Below, piece by piece: positions 25,358 through 34,885 of a stretch of 64,000 nt of DNA (its first letter is position 1; every line of letters begins with the position of its first letter). This stretch comes from Butyrivibrio sp. INlla14 (GTDB taxonomy: Bacteria > Bacillota > Clostridia > Lachnospirales > Lachnospiraceae), in the NCBI RefSeq assembly GCF_900102515.1, contig NZ_FMVS01000017.1, forward strand, positions 35,622 through 99,621, written 5' to 3'. Position numbers and translations under genes: made by a program. The notes below the pieces were generated by a model. It saw only the letters and a list, made by a program, of their open reading frames with translations, was not told the origin of the DNA and ran no database searches.

Positions 25358-28300
25358 ATGAGCTTACATTACAATGCTTTTATTTCATACAAACATGCGG
25401 AGCTTGACAACAAGGTAGCTGCGCAGATTGAAAAGGCTTTGGAGCGTTACCATATTCCAAAGAAAATACAGAAAAAGACAGGCGTAAAAAAGATAGAGCG
25501 CATCTTCAGGGATAAGGATGAACTTCCTATTACTAGTGACCTTAGTGGAACTATAGAAGATGCCCTTAGAAATTCAGATTACCTTATTGTCCTCTGCTCA
25601 AAGAGCACCTGCCTTTCCACTTGGGTAGAGAGGGAGATTACCATCTTTTTGCAGGATCATCCAATTGATAGGGTTCTGACTGTTCTGGCAGAGGGAGAAC
25701 CATACGAAGTTATTCCCAAAATGCTCCTTAGTAGAACCTTTCAGAGGCTTAACTCTATGGGACAGGTGGAAACTGTTACAGAGCCTGTTGAACCTCTGTC
25801 CTGCGACTGGAGACTTCCCCTGAAAGAAGCCCGGAATACAGAGCTTCCACGACTTGCGGCGGCGCTTATCGGATGCTCCTATAACGAGCTTATGAACAGA
25901 CAGCGCCAGTACAAGATGAAACGCTTAACTGCAATGGCAGCAGGCGTAATGGGGCTTTCTGTGGGTTTTGGCGCATACATGCTCTACAGCAATCACAGGG
26001 TCAACGAAAATTACCAAAAGGCCCTTATCAGCCAGTCCAAGTACCTTGCCACAGAGTCTTCAAGACTTCTCGACGAAGAGCAGAGAATCAATGCATTATA
26101 CCTTGCGCTTGAAGCCCTCCCCAATGAGGAAAATCCCGACAAGCCAGTTGTGCCAGAGGCAGTAAAGGCCCTGAGTAATGCTTCACTTGCTTATGAGAGC
26201 AAGATGAATGAGGGTATTACTTCGGCTTGGAATTACACTATGCCAGATACTATAAAAGACATGATATTTCCCGATGGCGGGGCTTATATGGCGGCTATAG
26301 ATTATTCTGGCAATGTCAGAGCATGGAACTGTGATAGCCATGAAATGGTATATGATGATAGTTCTTTTAAATCAAATATAGATCACATATTCTTTGCAGG
26401 AAAAGATATTTTGCTATTAGCTGAGGGTGATACAGTTAGGGCTATAGAACTGTCTACAGGTCAGGAAAAATGGGCAACTGTGATCAACGATGACTATTTT
26501 GCCTGGCATACTACCACTGGGGATTATAAAGAACTATCGGATGGAACATTTCTTTTAAATACAGATAGAAAAGGACTTCTGCGAATATCTTCTGAGGATG
26601 GGACTATAGTTGATAAATACACTGTTGCTAGTGAGGATGAAAACGATGACAGCATAAGTTTCTCAAATTTCAGCGTTTCCCCTGGGAAAGATAAGGTTGT
26701 ATTTAGATCAAATATGGATGGCAATCCCATAGTAATTGTCTATAATCTTAACGATAAAACGGGAATATATATAGACCTTACTGAGAATGGATATATGGAT
26801 CCTGATGAATGGCTTTTAAATCTCAAATGGGTTGATGATGACTCTTTTGTCATGGCTGTAGGTGCAAATTATACAGAAACTAGCTATGGATACTTGTATA
26901 TGGAGGCCTATGCCCCTACCACTACAAAAATCTTTTGCTTTAATGCAGAGGATTTATCACTCAAGTGGAAAAATGATTTCGTATCTAATGCAATATATTA
27001 TGATAGCGATTTTATCGTGCAATCACAGAAAAACGCAGTTTCTTATTACTACGGCGACACATATGAAGTATGGGATATAGATACAGGTGAACGTCAACAT
27101 AGGTATGATATTACGGATTCTATAGTTGGTGTTACTCTTGGCGAAGATAACTCTTCTGTAATGTTTATTACAAGGGGAGGAGCTGCGGCTCAGCTCAATG
27201 AAGATACATTCAGTGCATTGTCGGAAGAGGGCGTTGCACTTATGTATTATTTTACAAAGGAGCTTGGAAAGGCCGTAAGCAACAAGGGAGTATATACTAT
27301 TCCTGAGCATGGGCACGAAATCCTATACTATGGAGTTGGGGTATATGACGAGAATTATAAAGAATTCAAGGATGCACCCGCAGTTGACTACGTACCAACT
27401 GATGACTATATCATGAGTAATGATACTCTGGCATTTATGGATATGGGAACGGATGAGGTTGACATTTGTCTTTATGATCTTGGATCAAAAGAGTTTATTG
27501 GCCGGGTTACCTTGGATCCAAAAGAAAATTATCACTATTCTTTGCTGGGTATAGAGGATGGCAAGCTATATGTCGGCTATAAAGATTTGGAAATGATAAA
27601 GCTCTACTCTGTGGATATATCTACTCTGGAATATAGGGAAACTAAGATTCAAAATGCAAATATAACGTTCTGGACCGATGTGTGTTACAAAAATGGGAAT
27701 ATGGTCTATGCCATAGATGGCAAGAATGATGACTGCGTAAATATTGTGGTCAAGGATACCAGACATGGATCTGCTAAGCAATATGAAGTGGAGTATGCGT
27801 ATGAATCTGGCACGGAGACTATAATGGAGTACAGCCCGGAGCAAAACCTGGTTTACTTTTCCGATACCTATGATTCAATCATAAATACAGAAACAGGTGA
27901 AGTTACCAAGGTGTCTTTTCCGGCGGACTGGTATGGAACCAAGCTGGCCAGCATATCTTCTGAGGAAGACAAGATAATAGTTACAGATAATAGTTATGTT
28001 GTTGTCACTGACCTGAATGGAGAAATGCTATATAACATAAAGTGCGATAGCAACAAAATCAAGGGCATGACAATCCATAATGGAAAACTCTTCATAGTCA
28101 CTGATAAAGGAGATATGTATATATATAATTCTGCGGATGGTCAGAGAATAACCTACACTGACATTTCCTATGGATCTGGTCATTACGAAAACTTTAATTT
28201 CTTGTTTGATGATGAGAATGATAGATTATATATACAAAATGGTTTTGTACTGGATGTGATAGATACTACTTCCTTTATAGAGACAGCCTATGTTGCATAT

Positions 28301-28483
28301 GCACTTGGCTACCACAAGGACACGGATTCTTTCATTGTCCGTTCTCGTGACTTCAAGACAGATGCTGAAAAAGTCGGCTACTTCAAACAGTATTCATTAG
28401 AGGAACTCATCCAAAGAGGTCAAAAAATGTTAGAAGGCGCGGAGATAAGCGATGCCTTCAAGGATAGTTATGGTATAGGATAA
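25358..28483 (+). CDS. TIR domain - transmembrane - beta-propeller protein, copy 2
   Basis: A 1041-residue paralogue of the preceding gene with the same plan: TIR domain with the Glu in STWVEREI, one membrane helix (about 190-210) and a long propeller region. The first 210 residues are highly similar to copy 1. The propeller has diverged much more, so the two probably sense different things through the same intracellular output. The gene begins one base after the stop of copy 1, with no separate promoter visible, and ends at a hairpin terminator. Confidence 0.85.
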   Translation: MSLHYNAFISYKHAELDNKVAAQIEKALERYHIPKKIQKKTGVKKIERIFRDKDELPITSDLSGTIEDALRNSDYLIVLCSKSTCLSTWVEREITIFLQDHPIDRVLTVLAEGEPYEVIPKMLLSRTFQRLNSMGQVETVTEPVEPLSCDWRLPLKEARNTELPRLAAALIGCSYNELMNRQRQYKMKRLTAMAAGVMGLSVGFGAYMLYSNHRVNENYQKALISQSKYLATESSRLLDEEQRINALYLALEALPNEENPDKPVVPEAVKALSNASLAYESKMNEGITSAWNYTMPDTIKDMIFPDGGAYMAAIDYSGNVRAWNCDSHEMVYDDSSFKSNIDHIFFAGKDILLLAEGDTVRAIELSTGQEKWATVINDDYFAWHTTTGDYKELSDGTFLLNTDRKGLLRISSEDGTIVDKYTVASEDENDDSISFSNFSVSPGKDKVVFRSNMDGNPIVIVYNLNDKTGIYIDLTENGYMDPDEWLLNLKWVDDDSFVMAVGANYTETSYGYLYMEAYAPTTTKIFCFNAEDLSLKWKNDFVSNAIYYDSDFIVQSQKNAVSYYYGDTYEVWDIDTGERQHRYDITDSIVGVTLGEDNSSVMFITRGGAAAQLNEDTFSALSEEGVALMYYFTKELGKAVSNKGVYTIPEHGHEILYYGVGVYDENYKEFKDAPAVDYVPTDDYIMSNDTLAFMDMGTDEVDICLYDLGSKEFIGRVTLDPKENYHYSLLGIEDGKLYVGYKDLEMIKLYSVDISTLEYRETKIQNANITFWTDVCYKNGNMVYAIDGKNDDCVNIVVKDTRHGSAKQYEVEYAYESGTETIMEYSPEQNLVYFSDTYDSIINTETGEVTKVSFPADWYGTKLASISSEEDKIIVTDNSYVVVTDLNGEMLYNIKCDSNKIKGMTIHNGKLFIVTDKGDMYIYNSADGQRITYTDISYGSGHYENFNFLFDDENDRLYIQNGFVLDVIDTTSFIETAYVAYALGYHKDTDSFIVRSRDFKTDAEKVGYFKQYSLEELIQRGQKMLEGAEISDAFKDSYGIG

Positions 28484-28496
28484 GATATAGCTTACG

Positions 28497-28532
28497 AGCT
28501 CATGTTACTTGAAAAAGTAGCATGGGCTTTTT
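28497..28532 (+). terminator. Rho-independent terminator, copy A
   Basis: AGCTCATGTTACTT pairs with AAGTAGCATGGGCT around GAAA, followed by Ts. A near-identical copy follows the next gene at 29677. Confidence 0.85.
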
Positions 28533-28685
28533 CTAATTCTTAAGAAAGATTAATAATTTTTCGATGGTAAATCTTAAGAATTTAGTGTTAAAATCTTTTT
28601 TGTCCCCGTTCAGGGAACAACTTCTGTTTTCGCAGAGGCTTCAGCATATCGCTGGAATTACCACATTTTTGAAAGGAAGAGTTTT

Positions 28686-29666
28686 ATGAAGTACAATGAA
28701 AAAACTGCCAGAAATGAGCAGCAGGAAGAAGGCATCTCTTATGCTGATGCCAGAAAAGTTGTTGAATCAATGAATCTAATAGATGGATTTTTGTTTGACA
28801 GCTCAATTGAAAATGAGGAGGATGCACAAATTGTCGTTGGTACGATACTAAGCACTGTATTTAACCGAGAATTTAAGTATGTCCATGTCACATCGCAGAA
28901 ACAGTTTCAAGCCATTGACACCAAATACCATGGAATACGACTGGATGCCTACGTTACAGAGGATGAAGAGGGCAATGTAAGTGCAACAGTTTATGATGTT
29001 GAGATGGAGAATAGAAAGGCGGATAAGAGATCTCTTCCCAAGAGAATCAGATACTACAATTCCTTGATCGACAGCAGATATCTTGAATCTGGATCGAGTT
29101 ATGAAACACTACCAGATTTCGTATCCATAACAATCTTGTCTTATGACCCATTTGATGCTGGTGATTTGTACTATGAGACAACTACTGTCTTGTCAACACA
29201 TCCAGGCATTGAATACAAAGATGGAGTTACCCATATATATTTGTATTGCCATGGAAAGCTAAATGATTTCTTGTCTGATACTCATGGAAAACGTCTTATG
29301 GAAGTGCTAAAATACATAGTATCAGGAGAGGTTCCAGGCTCTTTTAGCCCAGAAGTCCATAGCCTAGAAACTGTCGTTTCAAAGATTAAGAGAAGGCCGG
29401 AGGTAACCAAGAGATATATGCAGCAGTGGGACAGGGAGAGAATTCTTATTCAAGAAACCAGAAAAGAAGTGACTGAAGAAGTTACAAAAAAAGTTACAAA
29501 AGAAGTAACTGAAGAAGTAACAAAAGAAGCAGCACTAGAAGTAATAAGATTTGGAAGAGAAGATGGCGTATCAGATGAAAAGATTAGAAAGCGACTCGAG
29601 ACTCGATTTAATCTAGCTACAGATGTAATTGATGAATTGTTCCAGCAAGCAGACAATAAAGAATAA
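28686..29666 (+). CDS. Rpn/PD-(D/E)XK nuclease family protein
   Basis: A 326-residue protein of the recombination-promoting nuclease/putative transposase group. The nuclease core is seen in GIRLDAYV, followed after about 15 residues by VYDVEMENRK, giving the D and E-x-E pattern expected of PD-(D/E)XK enzymes. The C-terminus has Glu/Lys/Val/Thr repeats (EVTEEVTKKVTKEV...), probably a coiled coil, and a short helical end. These proteins cut DNA non-specifically and are spread as many paralogues in Lachnospiraceae. It has its own leader of about 150 bases and a terminator, so it is an independent unit between the TIR genes and the surface protein gene. Confidence 0.85.
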   Translation: MKYNEKTARNEQQEEGISYADARKVVESMNLIDGFLFDSSIENEEDAQIVVGTILSTVFNREFKYVHVTSQKQFQAIDTKYHGIRLDAYVTEDEEGNVSATVYDVEMENRKADKRSLPKRIRYYNSLIDSRYLESGSSYETLPDFVSITILSYDPFDAGDLYYETTTVLSTHPGIEYKDGVTHIYLYCHGKLNDFLSDTHGKRLMEVLKYIVSGEVPGSFSPEVHSLETVVSKIKRRPEVTKRYMQQWDRERILIQETRKEVTEEVTKKVTKEVTEEVTKEAALEVIRFGREDGVSDEKIRKRLETRFNLATDVIDELFQQADNKE

Positions 29667-29676
29667 ATGGCTTACA

Positions 29677-29713
29677 AGCTCATGTTACTTGAAAAAGTAG
29701 CATGGGCTTTTCT
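29677..29713 (+). terminator. Rho-independent terminator, copy B
   Basis: Nearly identical to 28497-28532, with the same stem and GAAA loop. The rest of the gene-free stretch 29714-30097 holds no convincing gene; an inspected 71-codon frame was rejected. Confidence 0.85.
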
Positions 29714-29983
29714 TTTTGCAAAAAAATTTTTTAAGTCTTTCTGGTTCCTGCAACAATAATTCGGACTAATGTGTAAAAAGATATGAGGGGGGTGAAAAAA
29801 TGGATTGGGGAAAGCCAATTGTTAAGTAGCAATCATAAAACCCATCATATTCGAAAGAAAATATGTAATAAAAATGATAATTCGTATCAAAATGTGACAC
29901 GCACGACAAGCAAAATACGCATGGATACTGGGGGTGCGCGGGTGATTTTTTATTTCGTTAAAATGTATTTTGTTAAAAATTTA

Positions 29984-30012
29984 TTGCTACCACTTTAGAA
30001 TTATTTTATACT
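29984..30012 (+). promoter_or_regulatory. Putative promoter of the surface-protein gene
   Basis: TTGCTA (29984-29989), a 17-base spacer and TATACT (30007-30012) give an untranslated leader of about 80 bases. Confidence 0.5.
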
Positions 30013-30097
30013 TTATCTCGTTGTATAAAGAATTTTTTTATGTAACACCTCATTGGGGATGAGGGGACTCTTAATGTGGTAGTAAACGGAGGAATTT

Positions 30098-33000
30098 ATG
30101 AAGAAAGTTGATGTAAAGTCTCTATTTTCTAAGAGGCTTATTCCGCTACTTATTGTGCCAACTCTGCTTGGCAGTAATTTTATTTCTATTCAGGCCCTTG
30201 CGGATGGCCAGGAATCTATTGTAGATGCAGTAGAGTCAGAACAGCCACAGGAGTCTGTTTCAGAAGAATCTGTAGTAGAAGAGACAACAGTCACAGAAGA
30301 GCAGCCTGTAGAAGAGCAGGAAGAGACAGCTCAGAGCTCAGAAGCTTCTGGTGATGATACTACAGAGAATCAGCAGGTTGATCCAGAGAATAATAAAACT
30401 GAATATGAAACTTCTGAGGAAGAAACTCAGGAGACCAAGGCTTCTGAAGAAGCTTCCGATGAGGCATCTTTAGAGGCTTCCGATGAAGCGTCAGATGAGG
30501 CATCTGATGATGCAGCAAAAGAGACTTCTAAAGACACAGAGGAAGATCTTAAGAAGTCTAAAGAGTCAAAGAAAGATAAGACAGAAACAGAGAATAAAGT
30601 CGTTGTTTCTGTTGCAGACTTCACTTTCCCAGTAGAACTCGTGGTAGAGGGCGCTGTAGAAGAGAGCAAGGTAGAAGTCTACGCAGTTTCAGAGGATGGA
30701 ACTCAGCAGCAGCTTTCAGAAGGGGAGCCAGTAGATGTTAAGGTTGACGGCGTGGAAGTTGTAACTACACAGACAGTTGAGGTACCAACAGGGAAAACCA
30801 ATGTCACACTTGATGATGAGTCCGATGACAGCGTTATAGAGAGTGAGGATGAGGGAGAAACAGAGGTAGCTTCAGAGAACAATACTTCAGAAGAAACAAC
30901 TGCAGTGAAATCAGAAACTGACGCTGAAACTGAGAAAACAGAAGATACAACTGTATCTGAGACAGTAACAGAAGGCTACGTTGTTGATGAGACTGTTGAA
31001 GTTGTTACTAAGGAAGATGAAACAGCTACAGTATCATTTGGATATGACATTGATGAATCATTCTATGAGATTGAGAGTATTACACTTGATGGTGAGGAAC
31101 TTGATCTTGTAGATGGAATACTTACAGCAGATATTGATACTGAGAATTTTGCAGGGGAATATCTTGAAACTTCACTTTTAACTGTGAAGCTTAGTAAAAC
31201 GCCTGAGAATCTTAGTGAAGTTGAGCAGAAGATTCGTGATGCTGCAAGTTTTAATACTACACCAGCTACAACATCTTATGAGAGCGTTTATGCTGGAACA
31301 GATCCAAAACTTACAGTTTCTTTTGATAATACTAAGTTAGAGAACATTACAATTACTGATGCTAAGATTTGTGGTGAGAGTGCTACTGTTGATAAAAAGA
31401 ATAATAAGATAACCTGGACTCCAGCAAGTATTGGCTACTATCCTGTAAATGGCGTTTCGGTATCATACAAATACGAGGATGAGACCAATAATAAAACAGA
31501 GTCTGGAACAACAGTCATTCCATATAAAGTATTATTCTGTAAGCATGGTGCAAAAATTGCTGGTGATACAAAGCTTGATGGATTTACTTTTGAGAAAAAA
31601 GTTAATGATTGGTACTCAACAAACAATGGTGATCTTGTATTAACATATACAGGTACTTCATCTGTTGAAGTGGAAACAGCAACTGTTGCTATTGCAGGTG
31701 TTGACGCAGGTAACATTAGCGCTGAAATCAGCAATGGTAAGAAATGGGATGGTGACCACTATTTAATAAACTTTACTGCAAAAATAACAGTTAAAAAGAG
31801 TGAAGAAGCTGCCAAGAATATTAAGGACGGAACTGTAGAGTGCCCTGTCGAGCTTATTTTCAAGACTGGTAATGAGAAGGTTACAGAGAATACCTATGAT
31901 GGCAATAAAAATTGCGAAGTGAAGGTTGATAGTTCTGCTCCAGAACCTAACGGAGTAAAATTAAGAATTCAAGAAATACAAGGTACACACACATTTTGGG
32001 ATTATATTAACGTCTTAAATTGGTTTAATAAAGATTACGAAGTGGAGGTACTTGTTCCAGTTGATTGTGATGCAGGAAGTGGAATAAGTCAAATCGATGC
32101 AGAGTTTGCAAAGTCATCTTTCTTTGGAAGTGTTACGACTGAGTATGCAACACCAGTAGTTATATGCCCGTCTACGAAAAAAATTGAAATTGATGGAGTG
32201 AAATATTACGTACTAACTCACCAGCTTACTACTAAAGATGATCAATCTGCTATTTATGGCAATACAAGTGTTAAGCTTACTGATGTTGCCGGCAATACTG
32301 CAAGCATTAGTAAGAGCTGTAATGTCGGAATTGACAAATCTGCACCAAAAGTTGAGTATTACGCAAATGGTGCCCAGGTAGATACTTATACAGCAGTTAC
32401 TTGTGATGATGATGTAGACAGAATTTTCTTTAAGTCTAAGATAGCTGGAAAAGTAGAAGTTAAAGATGACAACCTTGATCCAGAAAAAATAGTAGTTAAT
32501 GCTGATGTAGCTGAGAATAACAATATCTACGCATTGGTTAATTATTCTGCAACAGGAAATGTGCCTACATTTACCCTTTCTGAAGAGATGGGCAAGGAAA
32601 CCTATGGATTTAGCATTGATGGAAAGACTTCCTCTACAAGAATCACTAGGATGGATTACCTGTTCAACATCGAAGAGTATGGTGAATATACAATTTATGC
32701 TCAGGTTCAGGACAAGGCTGGAAACAAGATGAAAGAGCCTAAGGTGAGCCAGAAGGTAGTTTTTGATAACAAGGCACCAGACGTTGCTATAAGTGCTTCC
32801 TTTGGAACACCAGCAGGAAAAGATTCAACATATACAAATGCAAAAGACATAACAATTACTGCAACAGTTACAGAGGATTGGCTTGATACAACTAATTCAA
32901 AGCTGAAGGTAAAGGTTACACACGTTGATGGAACTGAGACAGAAGAAGAGGGGTCTGGATGGACTCACAATGGCGGAGTTTATACTGCAACATATTCTGT

Positions 33001-34849
33001 AAGCCAGGATGGATCATATGAACCTTATGTAGATGCTATAGACTATGCAGGCAATGAGACACATCACAACGTAGCATCTGAAGGATTTACCTATGATGGT
33101 ACAGCACCTAAGGTAACAATATCATTTGATAACAATGATGTAAAAAATAGTAAGTACTACAATGCCAAGAGAGTAGCAACTATCACAGTTGATGATTTCA
33201 CATTTGATGCGAATGCTACAGATCTTAAGCTTGACGAAGTAAGAGGTAAGGCTTCTGAAAGTGGTTGGAATACAGCTTCCAGAAATATCTATTCCAAGCA
33301 GGTTACTTTTGATCAGGATGGCAGATATAGCTTCTCCTTTAAGTGTACTGATAAAGCAGGTAATGTTTCAGGAGAAGAATCTGTTACTGAGTTCGTAATT
33401 GATAAAACAGAACCTAAGATCACAGTTTCTTACACAGGTGGTACAGCCAAGAACGAGATGTACTACAAGGATGCAAGAACAGCTACTATCCAGATTGATG
33501 AGATGTCATTTGACGCAAACAGCGTTGAGTATAAGGCACAGGAACTTGCTGAGGCAGCAGCACTTCCAGTACTTGGAAACTTCAGTTCATCAGAGGATAT
33601 CAACACTGCAAGTGTTACCTTTGACAAGGATGGTAAGTATGGTTATGTGATCAACTGCACAGACCTTGCTGGAAACTCATGCTCATCCTACATCTCAGAT
33701 GTATTTGTTATCGACACAACAGTACCAGAGGTTACATTCTCTGGAGTTGAGAACTTCTCAGCTAATAACGGAGTAGTTGCTCCAGTAGTTACATATTCAG
33801 ACAAGTACATGGATATGCAGGCAACAACAGTCAAGATGACAGGTTCTAACAACGGAGCAGTTTCTCTTGGAAGCACAACAGCTCAGATTGAAAATGGCTT
33901 TGTTGTAAGCTATAGCGACTTTGCTCATGATAAGTCTGTTGATGATCTTTACACATTTGAAGCTACAGTAGTAGACCTTGCAGGTAACGAGACTAAGGGA
34001 GAACTTGTATTTTCAGTTAACCGTTATGGTTCAGTCTTTGTACTTGGAGATGGCACAAAGGCACTTAACGAGAAGTACTATACAAACCAGGCTCAGGATA
34101 TCGTGATCACAGAGATCAACGTAGATACACTTACCTACAGAGATGTTTCTATCAACAGAGATGGCGATATCACAAACCTTAGCAAAGATAAGGATTATAG
34201 CGTTGCTAAGCAGGGATCAGACACATCCTGGAAGACATATACTTATACAATTTCAAAGGACAACTTCAAAAAGGATGGTGTTTACTCAGTAACTGTTTAT
34301 ACAGAGGACAGAGCTACAAACGTTCAGGACAACAAGTCAAGAGACGCAGAAGTTAACTTTGCGATTGACTCAACAAAGCCAAGTATCGTTACATCAGGCA
34401 TTGAGAATAACCTCAAAAAATATGAGACAGAATCTTATGATTTCAATCTTGATGTTACAGATAACATGATGCTTAAGAGTCTTGTAGTATACGACGACAA
34501 GGAAGCAATTGCATCATATGACCAGGATCAGTTGTTAAATAATACAGATACAAAAGTAATCACTCTTAAGGGCTCTGAAGATGGTAGTTCACAGCGTACC
34601 ATCACAATTGAAGCGGAGGACCTTGCTGGTAATAAGGAAACTCTTGTATATAGCAATGTAATTGTAACTAATGCTGTTCCTAATGTACTTGGAGCGAACA
34701 GGACTACAGATGACGATACTGATAATGAAACTGACAATGATGACAATACAACAAATACAATAAGTGTTGTTATCTGGGTTATCGTAGGACTTGGAGCTGT
34801 TGCAATAGCAGGCGGTTCAGGAGTAGTGCTTTACAGGAAAAAGAAATAA
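30098..34849 (+). CDS. Large cell-surface protein with Ig-like repeats and C-terminal membrane anchor
   Basis: A 1583-residue secreted protein. The signal peptide covers about 1-35 (cleavage likely after ALA in IQALADG). Residues 40-330 are a very acidic Ser/Glu/Thr/Ala region with short repeats such as EASDEASDEAS. The rest is built of beta-rich Ig-like units, marked by recurrent DKSAPKV, DNKAPDV, DGTAPKV, DKTEPKI, DTTVPEV and DSTKPSI. A final hydrophobic helix (WVIVGLGAVAIAGGSGVVLY) ends in RKKK. No LPXTG sorting motif is present, so it is held by the helix alone. The protease-FHA gene begins 36 bases downstream. An adhesin or substrate of the neighbouring protease are both possible. Confidence 0.8.
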   Translation: MKKVDVKSLFSKRLIPLLIVPTLLGSNFISIQALADGQESIVDAVESEQPQESVSEESVVEETTVTEEQPVEEQEETAQSSEASGDDTTENQQVDPENNKTEYETSEEETQETKASEEASDEASLEASDEASDEASDDAAKETSKDTEEDLKKSKESKKDKTETENKVVVSVADFTFPVELVVEGAVEESKVEVYAVSEDGTQQQLSEGEPVDVKVDGVEVVTTQTVEVPTGKTNVTLDDESDDSVIESEDEGETEVASENNTSEETTAVKSETDAETEKTEDTTVSETVTEGYVVDETVEVVTKEDETATVSFGYDIDESFYEIESITLDGEELDLVDGILTADIDTENFAGEYLETSLLTVKLSKTPENLSEVEQKIRDAASFNTTPATTSYESVYAGTDPKLTVSFDNTKLENITITDAKICGESATVDKKNNKITWTPASIGYYPVNGVSVSYKYEDETNNKTESGTTVIPYKVLFCKHGAKIAGDTKLDGFTFEKKVNDWYSTNNGDLVLTYTGTSSVEVETATVAIAGVDAGNISAEISNGKKWDGDHYLINFTAKITVKKSEEAAKNIKDGTVECPVELIFKTGNEKVTENTYDGNKNCEVKVDSSAPEPNGVKLRIQEIQGTHTFWDYINVLNWFNKDYEVEVLVPVDCDAGSGISQIDAEFAKSSFFGSVTTEYATPVVICPSTKKIEIDGVKYYVLTHQLTTKDDQSAIYGNTSVKLTDVAGNTASISKSCNVGIDKSAPKVEYYANGAQVDTYTAVTCDDDVDRIFFKSKIAGKVEVKDDNLDPEKIVVNADVAENNNIYALVNYSATGNVPTFTLSEEMGKETYGFSIDGKTSSTRITRMDYLFNIEEYGEYTIYAQVQDKAGNKMKEPKVSQKVVFDNKAPDVAISASFGTPAGKDSTYTNAKDITITATVTEDWLDTTNSKLKVKVTHVDGTETEEEGSGWTHNGGVYTATYSVSQDGSYEPYVDAIDYAGNETHHNVASEGFTYDGTAPKVTISFDNNDVKNSKYYNAKRVATITVDDFTFDANATDLKLDEVRGKASESGWNTASRNIYSKQVTFDQDGRYSFSFKCTDKAGNVSGEESVTEFVIDKTEPKITVSYTGGTAKNEMYYKDARTATIQIDEMSFDANSVEYKAQELAEAAALPVLGNFSSSEDINTASVTFDKDGKYGYVINCTDLAGNSCSSYISDVFVIDTTVPEVTFSGVENFSANNGVVAPVVTYSDKYMDMQATTVKMTGSNNGAVSLGSTTAQIENGFVVSYSDFAHDKSVDDLYTFEATVVDLAGNETKGELVFSVNRYGSVFVLGDGTKALNEKYYTNQAQDIVITEINVDTLTYRDVSINRDGDITNLSKDKDYSVAKQGSDTSWKTYTYTISKDNFKKDGVYSVTVYTEDRATNVQDNKSRDAEVNFAIDSTKPSIVTSGIENNLKKYETESYDFNLDVTDNMMLKSLVVYDDKEAIASYDQDQLLNNTDTKVITLKGSEDGSSQRTITIEAEDLAGNKETLVYSNVIVTNAVPNVLGANRTTDDDTDNETDNDDNTTNTISVVIWVIVGLGAVAIAGGSGVVLYRKKK

Positions 34850-34885
34850 CTAGAATATTAAAATCCTTTGGAAGGGGAAAGAGAA

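Noticed and set aside
29890..29960. A cyclic di-GMP (GEMM) riboswitch, prompted by the GCAC...GGTGCGCGGG hairpin-like sequence before the surface-protein gene
   Set aside because: The conserved core of the riboswitch class is not present; only a loose stem can be drawn.
29783..29998. A 71-codon frame after an apparent GAGGGGGGTG ribosome site
   Set aside because: The product has no family resemblance, unusual composition and rare codons; the region looks like the leader of the surface-protein gene.
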